From: Cylindrodendrum hubeiense
Taxonomy: Eukaryota > Ascomycota > Sordariomycetes > Hypocreales > Nectriaceae
Assembly: GCA_014621425.1 (NCBI GenBank)
Contig: JAANBB010000358.1
Coordinates: 1 to 42,511 of the forward strand
DNA: 42,511 nucleotides
Direction of reading: 5' to 3'
Positions 23,226-33,197 of the stretch are shown piece by piece. A model generated the notes under the pieces. That model did no database searches and was not told the origin of the DNA. It saw only the letters and a program-made list of their open reading frames with translations. Position numbers and translations under genes: made by a program. The stretch's first letter is position 1; every line of letters starts with the position of its first letter.

Positions 23226-23668
23226 GGCAGTCATGGGGAAAGGAAAACGAGAAACAAGGGAAAGCGTATGAGACGAAGCGCTGGAGGATTTGAGATGTGA
23301 ACGATCCAGGGATGACAGGTGTTTGATGGAACGATACAATGTGGTTCATATGGGGTGGGAGGCTTCAGATGGTTGATTGCTCTTTGTACTTTAGAATACC
23401 CCAATGTCTTTGACGACAGCGCGTTTTTTTATGTTTTCACAGCTCCTTTTATATGCAAGGAGCACCATAAGATCGAAATAAGGTGGGCTTCGCCCTCTTC
23501 ACTCAGGCTTTTAACTCTTCCTTCAATTGAATAGGTGATAACCGTGGCCTGTCTCATGCTAGTGGTAATTGAGGCTCCCAAACCTAAAAACAACGCCGAT
23601 TCAAATGGAATCAAGCAATATGATGACGTACAAAGCAGTAGGGGGTATCGATGCAGGCGCCATACCTG
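23226..23668. other. Convergent 3' intergenic region
   Basis: This stretch of 443 bp separates the Klf1-like gene from the convergent F-box gene. It is moderately AT-rich, as expected for 3' untranslated regions. No gene was recognised. Confidence 0.6.
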
Positions 23669-25653
23669 TTAGTTAGATTGCTCTACCAAGTAGAAAGAGT
23701 TCGTATCTGGATCCGGAGGTGGCCGATTAGTCTCGACAGTAATCGTAACCTGCTGGACCTCCTCTTCACCATCATCATCGTCGTCTTCGTAATCATCTTC
23801 GCCATTGTCACTGCCAGCGTCCTCATGCCCATCTGGATCGACATCCATGCGGAGGAGGATGGCATAGGGGACGAAAAATTCACTCGGCAACATGTCGTCC
23901 CCTACGCGCTTGGCCCGGTCCCGCATAGGACCCTTCCAGAAGGCAGTGGGGCCAGCAGGGCCGTGGGCGTCGTAGTCTCTGTAAGTAAGGGCGTGAGCAA
24001 TTCCGAATGAAGGCGGTAGTGCTCTAGTTAAGATAGGGGTGGAACAAACCTGTCGAACCAGTTGCCGACGACGCCACGGGCGGACCGAACGCCTCCAACC
24101 TGGATACCCTCGCTGCGCCAACGCTCCTGGCCATTGAAGATGGTGAAGGTAGTCCAGCGCACTTCGCCCTCTCGCGTCAATCGAACGGTGCCTTTCATTT
24201 CCAACCCTTTCACATTAGCCTCACCAAGTCCTTGTTTTGTTGCGACACACGATAAAAGCGAAAGGGGAATGTGTCTTACCTCGCATTTGGGAGTTGGCGT
24301 TGTCGTCGAACGAATCATCAAGCGAGCGGGTGACGCCCCGGAAATGTACCACGGGCAGGTCCTGTCCATCGTTTGGCCCCGGGGGCTCAATTTTGACGAC
24401 GTGAATGTTCATCTGAAGGATACGGGTGGCTTCGCCAACGTCAAGGGCTGGGCGGGGCGTGTCTGGGTCGATGAGATCACCGACGGGAAAGTTGTAGCTG
24501 AAAAAGTCGTTGTAGTCAAGGAAACAGACGATCTGGTACCTTTGCATGTTAGCTCACTGGTCCGTTCGAAAATCTGTGTTCATGGTGTGGAGGCAATTTG
24601 AAGGGATGAGCACGAACGCGGTACCATGTGCCGGTGACATCGTAGGGGTCCTGGTTCTCGAGGGATGAGATTTCAGGCCCGGGTACTGTCATATAGCTCC
24701 CTGGCCAGGAGCCGGAGAATGGGTTATCCCAGACTTCCCTGAAAAGATCGGAAACGAAGCGCCTAGATCCAATGTTCTTCCCAAGCACGATGAGAATAGC
24801 CTCTACCTTTTCCCAGTCGACGCGATCAGACCCATCGTCGAGGAACGGGCCCCAGTGGGTGCGCTCGGTATACTGCCGCAGGTCATACACCTTAGAGCAC
24901 GCATATGGATATGTGCGGGAGGCCCTCGTAGGGCCAAGGGTGAGGATGGGCTTCCCGTACAGGCAGTGCAACTTTGCGCTGCGCTGATGGAGGAGGGCCT
25001 TGGATGGGCCGCCGCTACTAGCACGGATGGGATGGCGGATCTCACTGCGGACACGCTCAAATAGGAACGAACGCTGGAGGAAGGCCTCTAGAGTGGATTC
25101 ATCACTGAACAGCTCGTTCAGGAGAGAGGCGTTAAGGGAGGTGGCGTGGGTTTTGGCGTCCGATGGGGTGTAAGGACTGGGTGAAGCGTGGCTGAGGAGG
25201 CGGTTGACAACGTCATAGACAAAGTCCAGCTCATGTTTCTTGATATAATTAGCGCTTTGAAGTGTGAAAATGAGGCTGGGATTTGAAATTGATGGCGAGG
25301 GGGTGGCGTTGTGATATGTTGTCTCACCTTCTCAACAGCATCGCTGCGACGGCATATCACCTGGAGGCGGACAAGATCATGGACCTCAGCATACCAGTCC
25401 AAATCGGCATCTTTTGGGTTGTCCTACCAGTTGTAAGTCGCATATTTGATATTAGAATCGTCGGTAGAAAAGCGGCACGTACCAAATGTTTCAGGTAGAC
25501 GGCACGACAGAGCGCCTTATTGCCCTTGGTGAATGCATAGAGCAATGAGCACACGCGGGGCAGGATGACGATATCAGCGGGGTCAAGCCACTGGAGGACC
25601 AGGTGAAGGACCTCGGAGGGAAGGTTGGTGAGGAGCATGGTGCCTTTGGCCAT
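23669..25653 (-). CDS. F-box domain protein
   Basis: Six exons (25653..25483, 25423..25328, 25238..24618, 24532..24280, 24191..24050, 23978..23669) encode 530 residues. Introns are at 25424-25482, 25239-25327, 24533-24617, 24192-24279 and 23979-24049. The F-box is at about residues 8-50 (LTNLPSEVLHLVLQWLDPADIV), where it would bind Skp1 in an SCF ubiquitin ligase. The rest has no repeats but carries blocks shared by a fungal F-box family as I remember it: GTWYRIVCFLDYNDF, GEVRWTTFTIFNGQERW and WFDRDYDAHGPAGPTAFWK. The C-terminus holds an acidic run (about 490-510). Two splice choices are ambiguous. The third intron can be cut in two registers 7 bp apart, giving R or Q at one site. The fourth may end 18 bp earlier, adding six residues. 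The substrate is unknown. Confidence 0.87.
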
Positions 25654-26122
25654 TCTCTGATCTGTGCGATGAAGGGAAAACGAGGGGAAAGGATGAGTGA
25701 GGCTGGCGGGATGAGATATATGGCCAGTGGTGATGGCCTTGTGTAACGGACGAGACGTCGTTCGGACTTAACGGAGGCGTGTCCCACTTCAGCACTTCTG
25801 GCGCCGGCTCTCCGTATCAGCTTCGGATCTTGGTGGGGCGTGGGTCCACAGTGCTTACCCTATACATGGATGGCTACCCCGGATCGTTCACGCTGCGTAC
25901 TGCTACTTGCTTATATTTTCTGGACGATACGGTATGGGGTGGTCTATGTTACTGGTTATATGTAAGCATGTAAGCGATGCAGAATCTGGTCAATTAGCTG
26001 TATTCCTGGTTCAAGCTGCCTTGAAGTATTTAGGAGGTGGTGAAGCTCAATTCTCCGTTGCCTAGTGCGTGAAAGCCGATGCTGCTGTGGAAACAACCAG
26101 ATAAAAACCAATGCGATTTATC
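25654..26122. other. Promoter of the F-box gene and 3' flank of the thioesterase gene
   Basis: Both flanking genes are on the minus strand. The part next to 25654 should hold the F-box promoter. No additional gene or clear motif was recognised. Confidence 0.5.
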
Positions 26123-26731
26123 CTACAACTTGAGATCCGCGTCAATGTTAACCTTCCCGTGCTCGCAAACAGCAAGCAAGGTGTTGTCACTCCTCCTCCT
26201 CATAGCACCCCGAAGTGTCGCCAACTTCTTGCCCGCCTGAACAATCTCGCACTCTATCAACACCTCCTCGCCGACTGGCACGGGGCGCATATAGGTAACG
26301 TTGAGCGTCCGGCTAACACCCATAAACTGCCAAAACCCCGGGCGGTTGACAAGCGCCAAGGGCAGCGTGGTACAGAAGTCAAACAACGTTGCCGCGCACC
26401 CGCCGTGCAGGTTATCGAGCCGGTTGCAGTTGTCCGGCTGCACCACGTATGAGAAGGCGCACGAGGGGTGAGGCCCCTCTGGGTTGGTGGACACGAGCTT
26501 GAGGTGGGGAACCAGGGAGCTCATCCACTCCTGCGACTTGGATATTAGTTGAAGGGAAAGTCATAATTGACAGGATGAACTCACGCCGGCCCTGGGACGA
26601 CCCCGATCGTTCATCGTGAGCTTGAGCCATGTGTTAACCTTTTCATCGGGAGTGCCGTTCAACAGGATCTCGCGCTCTGCCGCCGACGCAGAATCCGCTG
26701 CCTCGCGATTCTTCTCCCAGGAGTCTCCCAT
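26123..26731 (-). CDS. HotDog-fold acyl-CoA thioesterase (PaaI / ACOT13-like)
   Basis: Two exons (26731..26585 and 26530..26123) encode 184 residues. The 54-bp intron (26531-26584, GTGAGT..CGCAG, branch CAACTAAT) is in phase 0. The C-terminal two thirds form a single HotDog domain: CAFSYVVQPDNCNRLDNLHGG, with HGG at 91-93 and an aspartate at 100 in the central helix, then RTLNVTYMRPVPVGEEVLIECEI and a last strand near the C-terminus. This matches small PaaI/thioesterase-superfamily proteins that hydrolyse acyl-CoA thioesters. The substrate cannot be told. I see no clear mitochondrial signal or peroxisomal C-terminal tripeptide (it ends DLKL). It is divergent from peroxin-12, which could mean shared control of fatty-acid metabolism genes, but this is only inference. 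Confidence 0.87.
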
Positions 26732-27463
26732 GATGGACTCTGTTTAATAATGCGCCAAGGCGTGAGGCGTGGAGACGTTGCCAGTTGCTCAATTAGACGG
26801 GGCTGGGATGGAGTCTGTGATGTGGCCGATGCGATGGCGTCTCGCCAGTGATTACCGGATTGGGGAATGCTGGTAGCTTGGTTAGACGACCATCAAAGAG
26901 ACAGACGGACGACCTTGGTACTTGATGTTAATACAGAGGAACATGGGTGAAGGAAAACCAAGGTGCAGCTACATAGCGGTGCGGTAACACAAAAGCGACT
27001 ACTACGGAGTAGAACCCCCGGGATTGATTTTAGGTTGAAGGCCGATGGCATTGTGCCTTTGCAGCACCACGGCAGAGTCGGCGTAGAGTGCCGAGGCAAA
27101 TGCGGCCATCACAGGCGTGCTCCCCGCCCATCGGCCAGCCGCTGCCGCGGTAATGGCTTCTGCAGTGGCCGCTGTGTGGTAATTTGGTAGGCAACTGGCC
27201 CTGAAAGACGGGCCCTGTTCCGATGCCCCTCCGAAATCTGGGGTGACGGGTGGGACCCATCTTAGCATGAATCCACTATCTCATGCGCAGCCATCAACAA
27301 CCACCCTTGCTGCCGTCGTCCGCCGCCCTCACTCTTACTCCTCGTCCTTCATTTGTTTCATTTCGTCCTTGCTTGCCTTCGTCGCTTCACCACAAAAGCG
27401 CGCGCGCAGCCCCGTCAGCCCCTCGACTACTCACCTGCGCCGCCTTCGACCCCTCCTCCAGCG
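26732..27463. promoter_or_regulatory. Divergent promoter between the thioesterase and PEX12 genes
   Basis: 732 bp separate the two start codons. The right part is pyrimidine-rich (leader of PEX12). A TACGGAGTA 9-mer lies at 27003-27011, one of four perfect copies in gene-free DNA of this window. I recognise no other motif with confidence. Confidence 0.5.
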
Positions 27464-28744
27464 ATGGAGTTCGTCACCGCCCTCCGGGGCACCTTCGACG
27501 AGCAGAAGCCCTCGCTCTTCGAAGTTCTCTCCGAGCAGCAGCTCAACGCCCTCCTCCCGCCCACGCTCCGCTACCTCCTCACCGTCGCTACCCATCGCCA
27601 CCCCCGATACCTCCTGCGAATCCTCAACTCCTTCGATGAGCTATACGCCGGCGCCATGCTGCTCGTCGAACGCCATTACCTGCACACGCGCGGCGGCTCC
27701 TTTACCGAGAACTTCTACGGCCTCAAGCGCGAAAAGGGCCTACACGCCGAGATCCCCCGAGCCACCATGTCGGCCCCCAGCCTCGTCCGTGACACCCTTA
27801 AACTGTCCACAAAGGACGTGTGGAAGAACCTGCTCGTCCTCGTTGGGATTCCCTATCTCAAGCGGAAGCTTGACGAGAGCCACGAGGTGAATGCGCCTCG
27901 CGCCCTACTGGGTGCTGCGTACACCCGTATGCCCGATAACCCTACCCTCCGCGACCGGTTCCTACACTACTACCGATGGTTCCTGCGGAACGTATACCCG
28001 AGCGTCAACGCTGGCTACTACTTTGCCATGCTCGCCTTCAACCTTGCCTACCTCTTCGACGGCAGCAAGTACCATAGCCCCCTTATGTGGTTGATAGGAA
28101 CCCGGATACGCAGGATGAATGGGGAAGATTACAAAGCCATTGATCTATTGTCCCAACCGCCAGAGCAGGGCCATGCACCCAGCCGAGGGTCGTTCTTTTC
28201 GCCCCGAGAAATGGGCCCGCGATTGCTGTCTAGCTTGTCCATCTTGCTGCCGACCAGCATTTTTGCGCTAAAGTTCCTCGAGTGGTGGTATCAGTCCGAC
28301 TTTGCGAAGCAGTTGTCACGAAGGGCGACCGAGAGCATCGACCTCCCACCACCAGTGATATCCGGCCTGGATCGGAAGGGAGGGGCCGAGAAGAAGAAGA
28401 AGGAGAAGGCGAGCGAGGAGTCAGCCAATGAAGGAGAAGCGCCGTCACCAGAGGACGCCCCCATTGCGACGCCTTCGTTGCTGCCCATTTTCACAGTCCC
28501 CTTCCCCAGTGATTCATCACTATGTCCCATTTGTCAGGATGACATAGTCACCCCAACGGCCTGTCAGACCGGCGTGGTGTATTGCTACACGTGCATCCAC
28601 AAATGGATCGAAGGCATGCACCAAAAACAGGAAACGTTTATGGAGGACCGTGCCGGAAAATGGGAAAGCGGCCAAGGGAGATGCGCCGTCACCGGAAAAC
28701 GTGTTCTCGGCGGAACCGAAGGACTCAGACGGATAATGGTATAG
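27464..28744 (+). CDS. pex12: Peroxin-12, RING-finger subunit of the peroxisomal import machinery
   Basis: A single exon of 426 residues. The ATG at 27464 ([20 protein letters not shown]) matches the usual start of fungal Pex12. The frame is open further upstream to 27353, but only with a TTG. Pex12, Pex2 and Pex10 form the membrane ubiquitin ligase that ubiquitinates the receptor Pex5 so it can be recycled. The N-terminal Pex2/Pex12 region spans about 20-290 ([34 protein letters not shown]) with hydrophobic segments including [12 protein letters not shown] and [20 protein letters not shown] charged linker rich in K and E follows, then a RING-like C-terminus with CPIC at 354-357 and [11 protein letters not shown]. 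The RING has fewer zinc ligands than a classical C3HC4 domain, as is known for Pex12. Confidence 0.93.
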   Translation: MEFVTALRGTFDEQKPSLFEVLSEQQLNALLPPTLRYLLTVATHRHPRYLLRILNSFDELYAGAMLLVERHYLHTRGGSFTENFYGLKREKGLHAEIPRATMSAPSLVRDTLKLSTKDVWKNLLVLVGIPYLKRKLDESHEVNAPRALLGAAYTRMPDNPTLRDRFLHYYRWFLRNVYPSVNAGYYFAMLAFNLAYLFDGSKYHSPLMWLIGTRIRRMNGEDYKAIDLLSQPPEQGHAPSRGSFFSPREMGPRLLSSLSILLPTSIFALKFLEWWYQSDFAKQLSRRATESIDLPPPVISGLDRKGGAEKKKKEKASEESANEGEAPSPEDAPIATPSLLPIFTVPFPSDSSLCPICQDDIVTPTACQTGVVYCYTCIHKWIEGMHQKQETFMEDRAGKWESGQGRCAVTGKRVLGGTEGLRRIMV

Positions 28745-28798
28745 AGAAGCCATGGTACAGAAACGCCATGGTACAGAGACCCCACGCGCCACACCGGT

Positions 28799-28842
28799 GC
28801 GGGAAAACGGCGGGAAGAGGCGGGAAAGGGCGGGAAAGGGCG
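28799..28842 (+). repeat. GGCGGGAAA-type short tandem repeat
   Basis: Four copies of GCGGGAA with spacing of about 10-12 bp follow the PEX12 stop codon by about 55 bp. The core resembles the TTTCCCGCC site of E2F-type factors read on the other strand. A simple repeat is the safer reading. Confidence 0.6.
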
Positions 28843-29414
28843 CATTGGGCATGATGCAAGCGTTTGGTTTTCAATACCCTGAATATTCATGTTTCGTTCT
28901 GGACGAGGCATGCTCCCGGAGGCTGAGAACGTAGGTATATCAGAACGGCCACGCTGGCATTTGGCCGCCCTCGACCAGGATGGCCGCCCTCGGCAGGAAT
29001 TCAAGCGCGCGTCACTGTCTCGCACAGCACCTGTCTGGCCTGCGCGCAAGCGCTATCGCTGTCGCCGTCAGTATATGTCTCTGCATGTCTTGGACTGCCT
29101 CCTCGTTGACGAATGCGGGTTCTCGTTTTCAATTATTTAGTGGAGCCTCATTGTCATGTAGGTTAACAGCCGTGTATGGAATGAAGAACAAAGAGAGAGG
29201 TTAGCAATGACGCAGAAAATACCCTCACAATGAACGAGCTGTCTATTGCATTCTCCTGCCATTGTGGGCGCCTTGCCACTGGAACGTCTGTAGACCTGTG
29301 TGGTGTCTCGACTCGACTAGCTGTTTTCGTCAACCTTGACCACGAATGTCGGTTGCAGCCCGGCCATCTCTATTAACCCTGGTGGCCGGTTTACAAAGCC
29401 GGGGGAAGGATGAG

Positions 29415-29425
29415 TAGATAAAAAG
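29415..29425 (+). promoter_or_regulatory. TATA-like element of the GH16-WSC gene
   Basis: TAGATAAAAAG lies about 22-31 bp before the start codon at 29446. This is close for a fungal TATA box. Either transcription starts very near the ATG or this is a chance AT-rich word. Confidence 0.3.
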
Positions 29426-29445
29426 GCCGTCGTGTTCCTGTTACA

Positions 29446-31828
29446 ATGAGTTCTCATCACATCACATCCCATCAAGGACTCTCTTGGCTAGCACTCCTAG
29501 TCTTTATCCTACTCCTTTCGTCATCTACAATGGCGTATCAGTTGGTCAACTCATATGCTGGAGACGCTCTGATCTCAGGCTTCAACTTCATCAGCTATGA
29601 AGATCCCTCCGCCGGCTTCGTTGCGTAAGATGCCCCAAGGCGTTGATACGCTCTACCCACAAACTAACATTGGCCACAGCTACCAGAATCAAGAAGATGC
29701 CCTCCACCAAGGGCTCTATTCGGTTGATCCCGACACAAATGTAACCCGGCTAGGCGTTGACAACACGAACATATATTCTTTGGATGAGGGACGACCCAGT
29801 CTTCGACTGGAGAGCAAAGAGTCTTTCGAGCGTGGTCTTTTCATTGCCGATTTCCTTCACATGCCACCCTCACAATGTGGTGTTTGGCCAGCGTGTAAGT
29901 CACCCCTTTTTCCAACACTCTCAAATATGCGACTGACGACTATAGTCTGGGCTTTCGGTGCTGATTGGCCTAATGGCGGCGAGTTGGACATTGTCGAGGG
30001 CGCTAACCTCGCCTACACCAACATCATGTCTGCTCACACAGCTGACGGCTGCTCCCTGTCCCCCTCCGACACAGACCGATTCACTGGTGAGCGCCGTAAC
30101 CTCGACTGCGCTATCGGAGACGACAACGTTGGCTGTGGATACAACCCCCCGGCAAGTGACACTTCGTCGTATGGAGATGGCTTCAACGCTGTCGGCGGTG
30201 GTGTATACGCCGTGCAATGGAACAACGAGTACCTCAGCGTGTGGCACTTCCCCCGAGACTCCATTCCCGATGACATCGAGTCCCAGACGCCTGATCCTTC
30301 GGGATGGGGTCTTCCACAAGCTGTCTTTGGAGGTGCCGATTGCGCTGTGGCCGATTTCTTCAACAACATGAACCTCGTTATCAATATCGTGAGTAGTGAC
30401 AAGCGGATGCGAACTCTTGAATGGAGAGCTGACATGGATATAGAACTTCTGCGGCGACTATGGTGGTTCGACGTGGTCGAGCTTTGACACCTGTACTGAG
30501 AAGGCTGCTACTTGCGAAGACTACGTGGCTAACAACCCTGCGGCCTTTGAGAATGCGTAAGTCGGCTCCTGCATATCCCTTCTACAGACTATACTTATAC
30601 TGACCGTACAATAGGTACTGGGATGTCAAGTACATCAACGTCTATCAGTTTCCGAATGACGGCGGTATTGATATCGGCGGCGGCGGTATTGACATTGGCG
30701 GCGGCGGCGAAGATCCCACAGCATCAATGCCCTCCAACGCCACCGCAAGCGTCACAACACCAGGGACTGAGCCTGCGACGACTGAATTCATCACTATCGC
30801 CACTATCGAGGAACCCTCCGGCAGCCCCTCGACCTCTGGAACGACCGAATTCATCACCATCGCCACTGTCAGCGAGCCCTCTAGCACCCCCTCAGTCTCT
30901 AACCCAGGCCAGATCGGCAACTACTCCTTCCTGGGCTGCTTCGGCTCAAGCTCTAGCTTCTCCACGTTTGACTTGACGGAAGACGACGACCAGATGACGC
31001 TGGAGTTGTGTGTTGACACGTGCGATGGTATTACCTACGCCGGTGTCTTTGAAGGGTAAGGAGACCTCTTTGCACAGAATTCGGAGGGAAGCAGAACTAA
31101 CTAGTGGAAACAGAAAGTGTTACTGCGCCGATAGCCTCGATGCTGGCACTCGCGCCCTCGCTGATGTGGCCGACTGCGACCACCCCTGCCCCGGCGACGA
31201 GGACGAATTCTGCGGTGGCCTCGCCAACGCCCGTCGCAATAGCACAGACCGCCGTTGGATCCAACACCGCGATGCCCCGAGCAACTACCTGTTGACTGTG
31301 TACGGAGACGTCGGCTCCGACGAGCCCGACAGCCCGCCGCCGATGCGCCCTCCCGCCTCTGTCTCCGCCTCGGCCTCCGCTAGACCCGCCGGCCTCACCA
31401 CCACCATCACTTACACGATCCCGTGCCCAACAAACTTAGCCTCGCTCATGCCGCAGACGTACGTCGCCACGGTGGAGGACTGCAGCTGCACTTCGCAGCC
31501 CTCGGTGCCCATGGAGACCAAGATGGTCGAATGCGAGGGATGCGGCCCGGAAGGCGAGAGCACAATCACCGTGACTGTGCCGGTGACGACAACGGCGACA
31601 GCTGTTAAGCATGTCGTTGCTACCGCTCTCTCGCCACCAGCCCTGAACCTTCCGTTGAACATTCCGCTGGCAAAGGTCGGCAACCTGTCCACACCCCTAG
31701 AGACGCCCGTGTCGACCCCTGATGAAGATGTCCCTCTGGTGGTGGCATCGGGCAGTGGATGGAACGAGGTCAAAACTAGCATTACCCTGACTGCGGTGGC
31801 GGCCGTTCTATTTGCGATAATGCTGTAA
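29446..31828 (+). CDS. GH16 beta-glucanase-like protein with WSC domain and probable GPI anchor
   Basis: Six exons (29446..29624, 29680..29894, 29946..30388, 30444..30556, 30615..31055, 31114..31828) encode 701 residues. All five introns are 51-58 bp with GT..AG ends, and joining them keeps the frame. A signal peptide covers about residues 1-30 (hydrophobic LALLVFILLLSSS). The GH16 domain follows, with the catalytic motif ELDIVE at 144-149 (nucleophile E144, acid/base E149 by family rule), as in endo-1,3(4)-beta-glucanases. It runs to about residue 330 (YWDVKYINVYQFPNDGG). Next come two GGIDIGG units, a linker of two 21-residue repeats, and a WSC cysteine domain (about 418-500, FLGCF..KCYCAD..CPGDEDEFCGG). 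A Ser/Thr/Pro-rich region follows. The protein ends in a hydrophobic tail after a small-residue stretch, typical of GPI attachment. It is probably a cell-surface enzyme acting on wall or environmental beta-glucan. Confidence 0.9.
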
Positions 31829-32097
31829 GACGCAAAGGGAGACGCCAATGTGCTTGCCCTTTTTCGCCTTGCATGCTCAAAGCAATGTGGGAAGCCTTGC
31901 GGGTAATGAAGTTTGAATTATTGGACTGAACATGGATGGATGGCATATGTTGGGGATACCCTTGGATGAGTACTAGCGATGGATTTATTTGATGACAGAA
32001 CACGATCACTATAGAATGCGAAGAATATTAGTTAGCAAAATACCTGAACGCCTTGCTTTATAAATGGCTATGCATGTTGCCGATGTGATTACGATGT
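31829..32097. other. Short convergent 3' region
   Basis: 269 bp between the stop codons of two convergent genes. It is AT-rich, and I see nothing beyond 3' untranslated sequence. Confidence 0.6.
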
Positions 32098-33197
32098 CTA
32101 GATTTCGACTATAACAGCTCTGCTCTTCACTTTGCCCGTGTTTCCGTGCATTTGGGCTGCATTTACCATTACGCTGCCCTGGTTGCTGCCGGGTCCGGAC
32201 ATGAGCCACTTCCAAAGGACACTGTGGATACCATGGTAGACGAGAGAGACGAGGTCGGGCCACGTCTCATTGGGAACGAAGTCCCAGACGAGGCCGTGGC
32301 GGGGTCGGGAGAGCACCCGCTCATAAGCCTCCTGGAAGTCATCGAAGAATGCGGATTCCTTACCATATGCCCAGTGGACGTGGCCGAATACGTGGAGCCG
32401 GGGTTTGACGCGCCAGATCTCACGCAGGAGGTGACGGCAGCCGAGGCCGAGATCACGGTGGTATAACTAGTGAGCGGGAGCGGATGAGCAAGACGCCGCG
32501 GACGGAGGCTGGATACGGGGAAGTCTCACCGGGGGACAATGAGTGATGAGGATGTCTGTCTCAAGAGGGATCTTGCTCAGCCATGGCTGGGTAGCATCAG
32601 TGTATTGGAAGCTAGATAGAGAGGGCTCATGTCAGGTTGATGCTGATGATACTGTGTTGGTGTCTTGTGGACTTACGCAAAGTCGTTTTTCCCAATCTTT
32701 GGAATATCCGGGACACCAAAAATATTGACCTTGCGACCCTTGATCTCGTGAACGGTCATGCTGCTCTCAAGGTAGTTGATGCCCGTCAGGTTCGGGGCCG
32801 CGCCGGAGCGGACATCTTCAGCGGGGCGACTGGCAGGGTCAAACCAGCTGTCGTGGTTCCCGGCCACGACGATTTTGACGGGGTGCGGCTGGGAGCGGAG
32901 CCAATCCAGCTGGGCATCAAGGTCCGCGGCGGTGCCGGCATTGGAGAGGTCGCCGGCGTGAATGAGGATGTCGCCGTCGGGGATGGAGACTGTTTGGTCG
33001 TGCGTGTCGGAGATGCAGACGACGCGGATGGCGGGCTTGCCGCGCGGCGGACGGAATGGGCGACCACGCAGGAGGAGCACGAGGTGATAGAATTGGATAG
33101 CGAGGAAGGTGAGCGGCGATTCGAGGAGGTGGTCGAGGATGGTGATGCGCTCCCACTTGTTGCGGCGACGGAGGCCAAGCCAGGTGAGGAGACCCAT
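32098..33197 (-). CDS. Calcineurin-like metallophosphoesterase, possibly membrane-associated
   Basis: Three exons (33197..32677, 32611..32530, 32466..32098) encode 323 residues. Introns are at 32612-32676 (GTAAGT..TCTAG) and 32467-32529 (GTGAGA..CTAG). The metal-binding motifs appear in order: D64-T-H66, GDILIHAGD with D83, GNHD at 113-116, THCPP spanning the second intron, and FGHVHW. This is the calcineurin-like phosphoesterase fold of the MPPED/UPF0046-like fungal group. The true substrate is unknown. A hydrophobic stretch at about 28-44 (PLTFLAIQFYHLVLLL) precedes the catalytic domain and may anchor it to a membrane. It is divergent from the anoctamin gene. Confidence 0.88.

Larger units (their letters stand above)
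28745..29445. other. Intergenic region between PEX12 and the GH16-WSC gene
   Basis: It holds the 3' flank of PEX12, two copies of CCATGGTACAGA 16 bp apart (28750-28761 and 28766-28777), a GGCGGGAAA-type repeat (28799-28842), and at the right end the promoter of the glycosidase gene. No additional gene was recognised. Confidence 0.55.

Noticed and set aside
24062..24987. Plus-strand frames across the F-box gene
   Set aside because: They are antisense shadows. The minus-strand exons carry the conserved F-box family blocks and consistent splice sites.
27353..27463. In-frame N-terminal extension of Pex12 that looked like a mitochondrial presequence
   Set aside because: The extension would have to start at a TTG (27353). 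There is no ATG in frame upstream of 27464, and MEFVTALRG is the usual Pex12 start.
26123..28744. A peroxisomal beta-oxidation gene cluster formed by the thioesterase and Pex12
   Set aside because: The thioesterase has no recognisable peroxisomal targeting tripeptide and no other beta-oxidation gene is nearby. Only the shared promoter supports a link.
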